From positions 4,672,501 through 4,736,500 of the forward strand of contig NZ_CP013987.1 in NCBI RefSeq assembly GCF_001518815.1: a stretch of 64,000 bases of DNA, in the 5' to 3' direction. Shown piece by piece: positions 1-9,094 of this stretch; within the stretch, counting starts at the first letter, position 1; every line of letters begins with the position of its first letter. The notes beneath the pieces were generated by a model, which saw nothing but the letters and a program-made list of their open reading frames with translations, made no database searches and was not told the DNA's origin. This DNA is from Pseudomonas oryzihabitans (lineage in GTDB: Bacteria; Pseudomonadota; Gammaproteobacteria; Pseudomonadales; Pseudomonadaceae). The translations under genes were made by a program, and so were the position numbers.

Positions 1-234
1 GTTCACGGTGCGTTGCAGGCGCAGTTCGACGCGTACGGGCACGTCGAAATCGTTGCGGACTTCGAAGATGCGACCCTCGCTGGCGTTGCGGACCTTGAGC
101 TTGACCTGCCCCTTGCGGGCCTGGCTCTTGGCAGAGGTCTTGGTCAGGGTCGCCGACTCGGCGGCCGGTGCAACGGCGGGCACGGCCAGGGCGAGGGTCA
201 GGCAGGTGATCAGGGCGGTCAGGCGTCGGTCCAT
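1..234 (-). CDS. Secreted protein N-terminus, probably M23-peptidase-related (partial)
   Basis: First 78 codons of a minus-strand gene that runs off the left edge. Residues 1-25 form a clear signal peptide (MDRR start, hydrophobic core, cut near APAAE). The next part is basic. It then contains EVRNDFDVPVRVELRL, which closely resembles VLEVRNDSFLPVTVTLRL in the complete M23 peptidase at 1413-2312. I infer that this is a second secreted protein of the same family, with a beta-rich pre-domain ahead of a peptidase domain outside the window. The catalytic part is not visible, so the peptidase call is by similarity of the N-terminal part only. Confidence 0.6.
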   Translation of the reverse strand, partial: MDRRLTALITCLTLALAVPAVAPAAESATLTKTSAKSQARKGQVKLKVRNASEGRIFEVRNDFDVPVRVELRLQRTVN

Positions 235-584
235 GGCATAGGGCCACCATGATGGGCAAGGACAGACGCTAACAAAGCCGCAGCGCGTGAGCGATGCCCA
301 AACCTTGGCTTTGTGAAGCCGCTGGCAAAGCATCGTCATGAATAAAAAAGCGAGGCACTCAAATCCCTGTGCCACGCTGTCACCGATCGGACGGTAGTTC
401 AAAATACAGGCCTGACGGTTCAGGCAGGTCAGCCAAGCGGCGGGTGTTCTGTGCGACACTCCCGCGAGAGGCATGTCTTCGGCGTGCAGAGGGATCACCC
501 CTGGGCTCGCCTAATGCTCCGGCCATAGTGCTGCAGGTTAGGCCCTAGCGCCTTGACGATGCCCAACCGAAACGGACAGCCGCT
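235..584. other. Intergenic region between divergent M23-like fragment and AraC gene
   Basis: 350 bases without a supported gene. It must hold the promoters of both divergent genes. The only structure I see is a small inverted repeat at 410-425 (GCCTGA, 4-base gap, TCAGGC), which could be an operator half-site pair or a weak hairpin. No RNA gene was recognised. Confidence 0.4.
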
Positions 585-1385
585 ATGCAGGAACAGACAA
601 TCGACCCGGCGCGGAGCGTGGCCGCGGACGCCCCCGTCCCCGCCGCCGGGCCCCTGGTGTCCCAGCTCAACACCTTCGTCCATGGCCAGGTGTGGCCGCC
701 GCATGTCCACGATCAGGCGCACCTGATGTACACGGTCAACGGTGTGCTGGAGGTCACCACTCACGAAGGGGTCTGGTACGTCCCGCCCAAGCAGGCGATC
801 TGGATTCCCCCGCGCATCGAGCACCAGGCGCGGGCCAATGGCGAAGCCACCCTGCAGGTGGTGGTGATCGAGCTGCCGAGCGGCCTGCCCTGCCCGCAGT
901 CGGCCACCCGCATGGTGCTCATCTCGCCGCTGCTGCGCGAACTGCTGCGCTGCCTGCGCCGGGGCGGCGCCTCCTATGGCGAGGCAGAGCTGGGCAGGCA
1001 TGTGCGGGCGCTGATGCTGGCGGAACTGGTGTTTCTCGAAGAGACCGCGCTGCACCTGCCGGCGCTGGCCGATCGCCGGCTGCAGACCATCCAGACCAGC
1101 CTGCACGCCGATCCCGCCAACGACACGGCGCTGGAGACCTGGGCGCAGCAGCTGCACCTCTGCTCGCGCAGCCTGGCGCGACTCTTCCTCAAGGAAACCG
1201 GCACCAGCTTCTCCACTTGGCGCCAGCACACCCGGCTGATGCTGGCCCTGCCACGCCTGGCCGCGGGCGAGCCGGTGACCCGCGTCGCCCTGGATCTGGG
1301 CTATGCCTCACCCTCGGCCTTTACCCGGATGTTTCGCCGGGTGCTGGGCGTATCGCCCAGCGAATATCTCAACGCCCAGGGCTAG
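585..1385 (+). CDS. AraC-family regulator with N-terminal cupin
   Basis: 266-residue DNA-binding regulator. Residues about 35-110 form a cupin-type sensor (WPPHVHDQAHLMYTVNG, then VPPKQAIWIPP and IEHQA). Residues about 165-262 carry two helix-turn-helix units ending in DLGYASPSAFTRMFRRVLGVSPSEY, the AraC signature. The layout is that of NimR-type AraC regulators, which control an adjacent efflux gene, but no transporter lies beside it here. It is convergent with the M23 peptidase gene downstream and divergent from the fragment upstream. The ligand is unknown. The start has only a weak ribosome-binding site. Confidence 0.85.
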   Translation: MQEQTIDPARSVAADAPVPAAGPLVSQLNTFVHGQVWPPHVHDQAHLMYTVNGVLEVTTHEGVWYVPPKQAIWIPPRIEHQARANGEATLQVVVIELPSGLPCPQSATRMVLISPLLRELLRCLRRGGASYGEAELGRHVRALMLAELVFLEETALHLPALADRRLQTIQTSLHADPANDTALETWAQQLHLCSRSLARLFLKETGTSFSTWRQHTRLMLALPRLAAGEPVTRVALDLGYASPSAFTRMFRRVLGVSPSEYLNAQG

Positions 1386-1412
1386 CGGGTTCTATCTGAC
1401 AAGCGCCGAGGA

Positions 1413-2312
1413 TCAGGGACCGCCGACGGCGAAATTCGGCAGGCTGTCCACCGCCTGGGCGAAGCGGAAGGGAATGGACTCGACGGCCTCGCCGGTATTG
1501 CGCTGGACCACGAAATGCAGGTGCGGCCCGGTGCTGCGTCCGGTGTTGCCGGAAGCGGCCAGCGCCTGTCCGGTGCGCACCCACTGCCCTTCGCTGACCT
1601 TGATCGAGCCGCGCTGCAGGTGCAGATAGACGCTCATGGTGCCGTCGTCATGGAGGATGCGGACGAAGTTGCCGGAAGGATGGTTGCCGCGGCCGTCCTG
1701 GCCGGTCTCCACCTCGACCACCTGGCCGCTGCGCGAGACCACGATGGGCGTACCCTCGGGCATGGCAATGTCCACCGCATAGCGACTCTTGGGGGTGTGG
1801 TGGCTGAAACCGCCGCCAGCGCCCTGGCTGACGCTGAAGGGCCCGCCCAGCCAGGGCAAGGGATAGGCGAAGCCCGCGGTGAAGACCGGCGTGGCGCTAC
1901 CCATCAGGGTGGTGAGCTGGGGGGTGTAGCGCTGCGGACGGCTTGGATCGGGGGCGACCAGGGTAGCCAGGCGGGTCAGGCTGCGCGCCGGCAGCACCTT
2001 GCGGATCGGCGCCTCGCCCACGCCGCTGACGTTCTGCAACGCCGAGAGGCGCAGGGTCACGGTCACCGGCAGGAAACTGTCGTTGCGCACCTCCAGCACC
2101 GTGCCACCGGCATAGTGCCGCGGCTGCAGCTTGACCCGCTGGTCCAGCCGCTCGATGGGGTCGTCGCTGAAGGTCATCACCTTGGCGCCCTTCTGCGCCT
2201 TGTCGGTGTAGGTGACCACGCCATTGGCATCGACGTACTTGTAGATGGGCGCCGCCAGGGCGGTACCGGACAGCGCGAGCGACAGCAGCAACAGGCGATG
2301 GACGAGGGGCAT
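1413..2312 (-). CDS. Secreted M23 peptidase with DUF4124 domain
   Basis: Periplasmic or outer-membrane zinc endopeptidase, 299 residues from the chosen start. MPLVHRLLLLSLALSGTALA is a textbook signal peptide. Next is a DUF4124 module (APIYKYVDANGVVTYTDKAQ), then a beta-rich linker. The C-terminal M23 lysostaphin-like domain shows the ligand pattern SRYAVD, then GPHLHF, with GNTGRSTG before it. Family members cut peptidoglycan cross-links. An earlier in-frame ATG at 2375 would add a charged 21-residue extension, and has a slightly better ribosome site (GGGTGG) and tighter spacing to the upstream regulator gene; either start is possible. It is last in the phoU-regulator-peptidase run, the same order as PAO1 PA5365-PA5363. 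Confidence 0.85.
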   Translation of the reverse strand: MPLVHRLLLLSLALSGTALAAPIYKYVDANGVVTYTDKAQKGAKVMTFSDDPIERLDQRVKLQPRHYAGGTVLEVRNDSFLPVTVTLRLSALQNVSGVGEAPIRKVLPARSLTRLATLVAPDPSRPQRYTPQLTTLMGSATPVFTAGFAYPLPWLGGPFSVSQGAGGGFSHHTPKSRYAVDIAMPEGTPIVVSRSGQVVEVETGQDGRGNHPSGNFVRILHDDGTMSVYLHLQRGSIKVSEGQWVRTGQALAASGNTGRSTGPHLHFVVQRNTGEAVESIPFRFAQAVDSLPNFAVGGP

Positions 2313-2389
2313 GGGCAGGACGTCAGAAATCCGCGGTATCACCGCCTCAAGCAGTCTCCGTGCCAGCCCCCTCATGGCGCCACCCTGCC

Positions 2390-3310
2390 CTAGGCGCCCG
2401 GCACGTAGTGCCGCTGGGCGGTGCCCTTGGCGATCAGCCGCGACAGATAGTCGAGCTTGGCCGGGTCACGGTCGATGAAGCGGAAATTGACCTGCACCCA
2501 CTCGCTGGCCGGCGTCGCTTCCACCGCGGTCAGCGAATGCAGGTAGCCGTTGAGACGTGCCACGTCACCGCCGTCTTCGCCCTGCTCCAGGTCGAGCACG
2601 GCAGTTTCCAGAATTTGCGGTAGCGGATCACCCCGACGGACCACCAGCAGGGCCTCCTTGATGCTAATGGCCTTGATCAGGCAGGCCATGCTGGCGTTGG
2701 GCAGACGCAGTTGCCCCTGACCGAAGTTGGGAGCGGCCTTGCCCCGGGTGGGAGCCGACGGCGCAGCGCCAGTGAGCAAGGCGGCACTGGAGGAAGCGAC
2801 CGGTGCGGCGGCGGGCGCGGCGGTCGGCTGGACCACCTCGCTACGGCCGGCGGTCAGGGCACCGAGAGAATCGTTGGCGAAACCGGTGGCCGGGCGCGGT
2901 TGGGCCCCGGCCTGCAGCTCGGCCAGCTTGCCGGTGCGCTGCAGGGCCTTCTTGACCTTGGCGGCCAGTTGCTCGTTGGAGAAGGGCTTGCCCATGTAGT
3001 CGGACACGCCGGCCTGGATGGCCTGGACGACGTTTTCCTTGTCGCCGCGGCTGGTGACCATGATGAAGGGCACGCCCTTGTGGTCCGGCTGGGCACGAAA
3101 CCAGGTCAGCAGTTCCAGGCCGGTCATGCCGGGCATTTCCCAATCGCAGAGGATGAGGTCGAAACGCTGCTTGCCGAGTATCGTCTGGGCGCGGCGACCA
3201 TCGGCCGCCTCATCCACCGCGAGCCCGGGAAACAGATTGCGCAGGCCCTTCTTGATCAGATCGCGGATGAAGGGCGCATCGTCCACAACCAGTACGTTCA
3301 ACTTGCTCAT
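2390..3310 (-). CDS. Response regulator: REC domain plus degenerate PilZ-like domain
   Basis: 306 residues. Residues 1-125 are a CheY-like receiver with every key residue: acidic pair D10/D11, phospho-acceptor D56 (LILCDWEMPG), T86 and K108 (GKPF). A low-complexity Ala/Pro linker follows (about 130-195). The last 110 residues look like a PilZ fold (ending VNFRFIDRDPAKLDYLSRLIAKG), but the c-di-GMP motifs RxxxR and D/NxSxxG are not intact; the second position reads KAISIKEA. I therefore infer a receiver coupled to a non-canonical PilZ module that may not bind c-di-GMP. It sits just after phoU, matching PAO1 PA5364. No kinase partner is in the window. Confidence 0.85.
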   Translation of the reverse strand: MSKLNVLVVDDAPFIRDLIKKGLRNLFPGLAVDEAADGRRAQTILGKQRFDLILCDWEMPGMTGLELLTWFRAQPDHKGVPFIMVTSRGDKENVVQAIQAGVSDYMGKPFSNEQLAAKVKKALQRTGKLAELQAGAQPRPATGFANDSLGALTAGRSEVVQPTAAPAAAPVASSSAALLTGAAPSAPTRGKAAPNFGQGQLRLPNASMACLIKAISIKEALLVVRRGDPLPQILETAVLDLEQGEDGGDVARLNGYLHSLTAVEATPASEWVQVNFRFIDRDPAKLDYLSRLIAKGTAQRHYVPGA

Positions 3311-3382
3311 CGGTCACTCCATGCCAAGTCTTGCAGCATAGCAGGCAGCTCCGGGACGCTACCCGGGGAGTGACCGGGCGGA

Positions 3383-4108
3383 TCATTCCCGCGACCGGTT
3401 GACCTCTTCGGCCATGCGCTTGAGGCCCATGTGCCGTACATCGGTACCCTGCACCAGGTAGATCACCAGTTCGGCGATGTTGCGCGCATGGTCACCGACC
3501 CGCTCCAGGGAGCGCAGTACCCAGATGATGCTCAGTACCCGGGAGATGGAGCGCGGGTCTTCCATCATGTAGGTGGCCAGCTCGCGCAGGGCGGACTTGT
3601 ACTCGCGGTCGATCAGCTTGTCGTACTGGGCCACCGACAGGGCCAGCTCGGCGTCGAAGCGGGCGAAGGCGTCCAGCGACTGGTGGACCATCTTGCGCAC
3701 CTGCTCGCCGATGTGGCGGACCTCGACGTAGCCACGCGGGGCCTCGCCGTCCTCGGTCAGCTCGATGGCACGGCGGGCAATCTTCGAGGCTTCGTCACCG
3801 ATGCGCTCCAGGTCGATCACCGACTTGGAGATGCTGATGATCAGGCGCAGGTCGGATGCCGCCGGCTGACGACGGGCCAGGATGCGCAGGCATTCCTCGT
3901 CGATGCCGCGCTCCATGATGTCGATCTGGTCGTCGATGGTGCGCACCTGGCGAGCCAGACCGGCATCGGCGTCGATCACCGCGCGCACGGCGTCGCTGAC
4001 CTGCTTTTCCACCAGACCGCCCATGGCCAGCAGGTGACTGCGGACCTCCTCCAGTTCGACGTTGTATTGCTGGGAGATGTGCTGCGTGTGACCGTCTTTG
4101 TTGATCAT
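3383..4108 (-). CDS. phoU: Phosphate signalling regulator PhoU
   Basis: Cytoplasmic negative regulator that links the Pst transporter to the PhoR/PhoB two-component system. The 241-residue length is normal for the family. Two PhoU repeats are visible, with acidic metal-binding motifs IDLERIGDEASKIARRA and LRSLERVGDHARNIAE. It lies 57 bases after pstB and is the last Pst gene of the operon. The start ATG at 4108 is followed by INKDGHTQHISQQYN, a typical PhoU N-terminus. Confidence 0.97.
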   Translation of the reverse strand: MINKDGHTQHISQQYNVELEEVRSHLLAMGGLVEKQVSDAVRAVIDADAGLARQVRTIDDQIDIMERGIDEECLRILARRQPAASDLRLIISISKSVIDLERIGDEASKIARRAIELTEDGEAPRGYVEVRHIGEQVRKMVHQSLDAFARFDAELALSVAQYDKLIDREYKSALRELATYMMEDPRSISRVLSIIWVLRSLERVGDHARNIAELVIYLVQGTDVRHMGLKRMAEEVNRSRE

Positions 4109-4165
4109 GCTGTCAGTCCTGCCTGAGAGGATCGAGTCGCCGGGTGGGCACCGGTCTGCCTGGAA

Positions 4166-4993
4166 CTAGCCGTAGCGGCCGGTGATGTAGTCTTCGGTCT
4201 GCCGCTTCGCCGGATTGGTGAAGAGGGTATCGGTGTCGCCGTGTTCGACCAGCTGGCCCATGTACATGAAGGCGGTGTAGTCGGACACCCGCGCCGCCTG
4301 CTGCATGTTGTGGGTGACGATGACGATGGTGTAGCGCTGTTTCAGTTCGTGGATCAGCTCTTCCACCTTGAGGGTGGAGATGGGGTCCAGCGCCGAGCAC
4401 GGCTCGTCGAGCAGCAGCACATCGGGCTGCACGGCGATGGTGCGGGCGATCACCAGCCGCTGCTGCTGGCCGCCGGAGAGGCCCAGGGCCGACTCGTGCA
4501 GACGGTCCTTGACCTCGTCCCACAGCGCCGCGCCGTGCAGCGCCCATTCCACCGCCTCGTCGAGCACCCGCTTCTGCTTGATGCCCTGGATGCGCAGGCC
4601 ATAGACCACGTTTTCGTAGATGCTTTTGGGAAAGGGATTGGGCTTCTGGAACACCATGCCCACCCGCCGCCGCAGCTCGGCGATCTCGGTGCCGCGGGCA
4701 TAGATGTTCTGGCCATCGAGCAGGATTTCGCCCTCGATGCGGCAGTCTTCCACCAGATCGTTCATGCGATTGAAGCAGCGCAGCAGGGTCGACTTGCCAC
4801 AGCCGCTGGGACCGATGAAGGCGGTGACGCGCTGGCGCGGGATCTCCAGGGCGATGTCCTGCAGCACCTGCTTCTTTCCATAAAAGAGGTTGAGCCGCGG
4901 CACCGACAGGGCCACGCCACCTTCGCTCGCCGCCGGCTGGGCGCTGGCCGCGTAGGCGGCGGCGGTTCTGAAGATGGAGGAATCGGAAGGCAT
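4166..4993 (-). CDS. pstB: Phosphate ABC transporter ATPase PstB
   Basis: 275-residue ATP-hydrolysing subunit of the high-affinity phosphate importer. Visible motifs are Walker [11 protein letters not shown]-loop FQKPNPFP, signature LSGGQQQR, Walker [13 protein letters not shown] and switch histidine VTHNM. The reading frame stays open upstream to 5077, but ATG at 4993 has AGGAG at good spacing and gives the expected N-terminus, so I chose it. It begins 22 bases after the pstA stop, in the pstCAB-phoU operon. Confidence 0.96.
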   Translation of the reverse strand: MPSDSSIFRTAAAYAASAQPAASEGGVALSVPRLNLFYGKKQVLQDIALEIPRQRVTAFIGPSGCGKSTLLRCFNRMNDLVEDCRIEGEILLDGQNIYARGTEIAELRRRVGMVFQKPNPFPKSIYENVVYGLRIQGIKQKRVLDEAVEWALHGAALWDEVKDRLHESALGLSGGQQQRLVIARTIAVQPDVLLLDEPCSALDPISTLKVEELIHELKQRYTIVIVTHNMQQAARVSDYTAFMYMGQLVEHGDTDTLFTNPAKRQTEDYITGRYG

Positions 4994-5015
4994 GGGGTCT
5001 CCTCGGCCGTAGCCG

Positions 5016-6728
5016 TTAATCTTCCAGCAGCCGGTATTTTTCGCGCAGCCGGTTGCGCAGCAACACGGCGGACACATTCAGCCCGGCGATCACCAGCACC
5101 AGCAATAGCGCGGTGGCGTAGACCAGCGGGCGGGCGGCTTCCACGTTGGGGCTCTGGAAGCCAACGTCATAGATGTGGAAGCCCAGGTGCATGATCTTCT
5201 GGTCCAGGTGCAGATAGGGATAGTTGCCGTCCAGCGGCAGCGAGGGCGCCAGCTTGACCACCCCCACCAGCATCAGCGGCGCCACCTCGCCGGCGGCCCG
5301 GGCCATCGCCAGGATCAGACCGGTCATCATCGCCGGGCTGGCCAGCGGCAGCACCACCTTCCACAGGGTCTCGGCCTGGGTGGCACCCAGCGCCAGGGAG
5401 CCTTCGCGGATGCTGCGGGGAATCCGTGCCAGGCCTTCCTCGGTGGCGACGATCACCACCGGTACGGCGAGGATCGCCAGGGTCAGCGAGGCCCATAGCA
5501 GGCCCGGGGTGCCAAAGGTCGGCGCGGGCAGGCTGGCCTGGAAGAACAGCTGGTCCAGGGAGCCGCCCAGCACATAGACGAAGAAGCCCAGGCCGAAGAC
5601 GCCATAGACGATGGCCGGCACCCCGGCGAGGTTGTTGACGGCGATGCGGATGGTGCGGGTCAGTGGCCCCTGGCGAGCGTATTCGCGCAGGTAGATGGCG
5701 GCGATGACGCCAAAGGGGGTGACGATCACCGCCATCAGCAGGGTCATCATCACGGTGCCGAAGATGGCCGGGAAGACGCCGCCCTCGGTGTTGGCCTCGC
5801 GCGGATCGGCGCTGAGGAACTCCCACAGCTTGCTGCCATAGAAGCCGAGCTTGGCGCCCACGCCCATGGCGTTGGGCTGGTAGGCGCGCACGATGCGAGC
5901 AAGGTTGAGCTCCAGGGTGCGGCCCTCGACGTCGCGCAGCACCACGCTGTCGCGCCGCCGCTCCTGGCGCAGGCCGGCCAGCTGGTCTTCCAGGTCGCTG
6001 TAACGCGCTTCGAGTTCGGTACGGCGCGCGGCGAGATCGGCCTGGGCGGTGGCATCGAGGCGGCCGTCCAGCTCCAGGCCACGGCCCTCCAGGCGCAGCC
6101 GCTCCAGCGCATGATTGACGCTGCCAATGTCATGCTTTTCCAGGCGCTCCAGGCGCTCGCTCAGGTCACGGGTGCGCAGCAGCCGGCGCTGCAATTCGGG
6201 CACGGCCGCCGCGCCCTTGGCCACCTGGCGCCCCTCTTCGCGCACCTCCAGCGCATAGCCGTAGAAGTTGCCCCATTCGCGGCGCTCCAGCACCAGGACG
6301 TCGGCGGGGGTCTGCGGATCCTGCAGCCAGTCACCGATCAGCCAGACGAAATCGCTGCCATAGAGGTCGCGATTGCCCAGCTTGAAGAGTTCGCGGGTCA
6401 GGGTTTCACCGCTGCCAGCCGGCAAGGTCATTCCGGCACTCTGCAGACGCGCCGCCGATACCGCTTCGCGCTCCACCACCTCGCCCAGCACCAGCCGCGG
6501 TTCGAGACCCGGCGGCGTGTAGCGCGCCTGTACCACCTCGGCCGGCCAGAAATGCGCCAGGCCGCGCACGGCGATGATGCCGATCAGCCCCAGGGTCATG
6601 AGCACGGCGATGGCCACGGCGCCGCCGCTGAGCCAGACGCCAGGCGCGCCGCCGCGCAGCCAGTGGCCAAGAGAGCGCCGCTTCACGACGCCTCGTCCCT
6701 GCGACGCGCTTGATTCAGAGCGCCGCAT
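5016..6728 (-). CDS. pstA: Phosphate ABC transporter permease PstA (long form)
   Basis: Inner-membrane permease, 570 residues against about 296 in E. coli. One membrane helix lies near residues 34-57. It is followed by about 240 residues of predicted periplasmic sequence with a coiled-coil-like stretch rich in Glu, Arg and Leu (around [20 protein letters not shown]). The six-helix permease core begins near residue 330 and contains the EAA-type loop ([18 protein letters not shown]). The ATG at 6728 overlaps the pstC end by 14 bases; a GTG at 6686 is an alternative start giving VKRRSLGHW. Long PstA forms are normal in pseudomonads. Confidence 0.94.
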   Translation of the reverse strand: MRRSESSASQGRGVVKRRSLGHWLRGGAPGVWLSGGAVAIAVLMTLGLIGIIAVRGLAHFWPAEVVQARYTPPGLEPRLVLGEVVEREAVSAARLQSAGMTLPAGSGETLTRELFKLGNRDLYGSDFVWLIGDWLQDPQTPADVLVLERREWGNFYGYALEVREEGRQVAKGAAAVPELQRRLLRTRDLSERLERLEKHDIGSVNHALERLRLEGRGLELDGRLDATAQADLAARRTELEARYSDLEDQLAGLRQERRRDSVVLRDVEGRTLELNLARIVRAYQPNAMGVGAKLGFYGSKLWEFLSADPREANTEGGVFPAIFGTVMMTLLMAVIVTPFGVIAAIYLREYARQGPLTRTIRIAVNNLAGVPAIVYGVFGLGFFVYVLGGSLDQLFFQASLPAPTFGTPGLLWASLTLAILAVPVVIVATEEGLARIPRSIREGSLALGATQAETLWKVVLPLASPAMMTGLILAMARAAGEVAPLMLVGVVKLAPSLPLDGNYPYLHLDQKIMHLGFHIYDVGFQSPNVEAARPLVYATALLLVLVIAGLNVSAVLLRNRLREKYRLLED

Positions 6729-9000
6729 ACTTTTTCCTCAGCCGCTGGCGGATCAGCTCGGCCAGGGTATTCATCAGGAAGGTGAAGCTGAGCAGCACCA
6801 GCGCGGCCAGGAACAGCAGCCGGTAATGGGTACCGCCCACCTCGGATTCGGGCATCTCGACGGCGATGTTGGCGGCCAGGGTACGCATGCCCTCGAACAG
6901 GTTGGCATCCATGATCGGGGTGTTGCCGGTGGCCATGAGCACGATCATGGTCTCGCCCACGGCGCGGCCCAGGCCGATCATCAGCGCTGAGAAGATGCCG
7001 GGGCTGGCGGTGAGCAGCACCACCCGCGTCAGGGTCTGCCAGGGGGTAGCGCCCAGGGCCAGGGAGCCCAGGGTCAGGCTGCGTGGCACGCTGTAGATGG
7101 CGTCCTCGGCGATGGAGAAGATGTTGGGAATGACGGCGAAGCCCATGGCCAGCCCGACGATCAGGGCGTTGCGCTGGTCGTAGGCGATGCCCAGCTCCTG
7201 GCTCAGCCAGAGACGCAGGTCGCCGGCGAACAGCAGCTCTTCCAGCCAGGGACTGAGCGAGAGTGCCAGCGCCGTGGTCAGCAGCACCACCGGGAGCAGC
7301 AGCAGGCTCTCCCAGCCCTCCGGGATCCGCTCGCGCAGACTTAGCGGCAGCCGCGACCAGCCGAAACCCGCCGCCAGGATGCCCAGCGGCAGGAGCAACA
7401 ACAGGCTGAACAGCCCCGGCAGGTGATTTTCCACGAAGGGTGCCAGGAACAGGCCGGCGAAGAAGCCGAGGATCACCGTGGGCAGGGCCTCCATCAGCTC
7501 GATGACCGGCTTGACCGTGCGCCTCATGCGCGGCGCCATGAAGTAGGCGGTGTAGACCGCCGCGGCGATGGCCAGGGGCGCGGCGAACAGCATGGCGTAG
7601 AAGGCCGCCTTGAGGGTGCCGAAGGTCAGCGGTGCCAGGCTCAGCTTGGGTTCGAAATCAGTGGTGGCCGCACTCGACTGCCAGACCCGCGCCGGCGCCT
7701 CGTAATTCTCGTACCAGACCTTGCCCCACAGCGCCGACCAGGAGACTTCCGGGTGCGGATTGTCCAGGTTGAAGCCGAGCAGCCGGCCGTCCGCTTCCAG
7801 CAGCAGGCGATCGGCCCGGGGCGACAGGGCCAGCATCCCGGCAGTCGGCGCGATCTGCTCGCGCAGCAGGGTACGCCCGGCGGTGCTGTGGAAGACGCCG
7901 AGCTCGCCTGTGGCGTCCAGCGCCAGAAAGCCCTTGCGCCGCTGTTCGGGCACCAGCTGGACGATGGGCGCAGCGCCCAGCTGGAAGCTGCGGATGTGCC
8001 GCAGCACCGGCTCGCCATCCGGGCCGCGGACCATGAACCATTGGCCGATGCCGCCCTTGGCGGTGCCCACCAGCAGCGACACGCCGCCAAGCAGCTGGGC
8101 GCTGGCGGTGATCTCGTCATCGGCTGCGTCGAGCAGCTTGTAGTGGCCGTTGAGACTGCCGTCGCGCAGATCGAAGACATCCGCCTGGGCGCGGCCATTG
8201 AGGGCATAGAGCCAATGGCCGCGCGGATCCAGGTAGAGGGCCTTGGCGGCGGCATTGAGCGGACCGAATTGGGTAGAGCTCCGCACCGGGCTCGCCGCGT
8301 CGCCGGTCACCGGTGGCGCCAGTCCGGCGAGTCGCAGCGCCGTTACCCGATTGCCCTGAGCGCCGGCGAGCACCAGCAGGTCATCGTCACCGGCGATGGC
8401 GACGCGGTCCAGGGCCGCGCGCGGAGCGCCCAGGTCCAGCGGCTCGCGCCCGTAGGGGAAGTCGAGCTCGGGGGTGATGACACGGCTACCCTGGGGATAG
8501 CGGGAGACATAGCGCTTGTGCGCCACCAGCACGCGGCCATCGGACAGGCCCAGGGCGATCAGCCCGCGGGGGGCGTCCTGGGCCTGGCTGGTGATGGCCA
8601 CCCCGGGCGGCAGCGGCAGGCGCTCGCGCGTGATCGGCTGGCCGTCGGCCAGGGTGAAGAACACCGCCTCGCCAGCGCGGGAGAGGTGCAGGCCGAGGCG
8701 ATTCTGCTCATCGATACCCAACAGCAGCGGTGCGCCAGCGGCGGCCAACCAGCTGGGCTGGGGCAGCGGCTGCGCTTCGAGACTGGCGCCGCGCAACAGC
8801 GGCAGTACCACATAGGCCAGATAGAAGAAGATCAGGGTGATGGTGGCCAGGACGGCAAGGCCGCCCACCAGCACGGACCCTCGTACCAGTCGATCCTGCA
8901 GGGCCCGCCAACGTCGCCGCCGGCGTAGTGCGGGCGTGTTGAAGTCCAGCCGAGCAGGGCCGCGAGGATCGGGCAGGGACGGGGGTACCGGGGATTTCAT
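6715..9000 (-). CDS. pstC: Phosphate ABC transporter permease PstC (long form)
   Basis: Partner permease of PstA, 761 residues against about 319 in E. coli. It starts MKSPVPPSLPD and contains LDFNTPALRRRRRWRALQDR before the first helix (about 44-72). Then comes roughly 380 residues of predicted periplasmic, beta-strand-rich sequence, possibly propeller-like. The permease core fills about 460-761, with the EAA loop SLALGATPWQTLTRVVL. ATG at 9000 is preferred to the upstream GTG at 9018. A Pho box and -10 hexamer lie immediately upstream and place the transcript start at about 9001, so translation may be leaderless. Confidence 0.94.
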   Translation of the reverse strand: MKSPVPPSLPDPRGPARLDFNTPALRRRRRWRALQDRLVRGSVLVGGLAVLATITLIFFYLAYVVLPLLRGASLEAQPLPQPSWLAAAGAPLLLGIDEQNRLGLHLSRAGEAVFFTLADGQPITRERLPLPPGVAITSQAQDAPRGLIALGLSDGRVLVAHKRYVSRYPQGSRVITPELDFPYGREPLDLGAPRAALDRVAIAGDDDLLVLAGAQGNRVTALRLAGLAPPVTGDAASPVRSSTQFGPLNAAAKALYLDPRGHWLYALNGRAQADVFDLRDGSLNGHYKLLDAADDEITASAQLLGGVSLLVGTAKGGIGQWFMVRGPDGEPVLRHIRSFQLGAAPIVQLVPEQRRKGFLALDATGELGVFHSTAGRTLLREQIAPTAGMLALSPRADRLLLEADGRLLGFNLDNPHPEVSWSALWGKVWYENYEAPARVWQSSAATTDFEPKLSLAPLTFGTLKAAFYAMLFAAPLAIAAAVYTAYFMAPRMRRTVKPVIELMEALPTVILGFFAGLFLAPFVENHLPGLFSLLLLLPLGILAAGFGWSRLPLSLRERIPEGWESLLLLPVVLLTTALALSLSPWLEELLFAGDLRLWLSQELGIAYDQRNALIVGLAMGFAVIPNIFSIAEDAIYSVPRSLTLGSLALGATPWQTLTRVVLLTASPGIFSALMIGLGRAVGETMIVLMATGNTPIMDANLFEGMRTLAANIAVEMPESEVGGTHYRLLFLAALVLLSFTFLMNTLAELIRQRLRKKYAAL

Positions 9001-9007
9001 GGCGCAG

Positions 9008-9041
9008 AGCCTAATCACGTCGTGTGACAGAAAGGTTACAG
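9008..9041 (-). promoter_or_regulatory. Pho box and -10 element of the pstCAB-phoU promoter
   Basis: Minus-strand 9041 to 9024 reads CTGTAACCTTTCTGTCAC, two 7-base PhoB half sites separated by 4 bases (consensus CTGTCAT-N4-CTGTCAT). Ten bases further on is TAGGCT (9013-9008), a plausible -10. The spacing from box to -10 is identical to that before pstS. The predicted transcript start is one base before the pstC ATG. PhoB activation of this promoter is inferred. Confidence 0.8.
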
Positions 9042-9094
9042 CGAATGGGCGGCCGCAGCCGCTACCACCGTGGCAGCGACCGGGCGCCAGGCGC

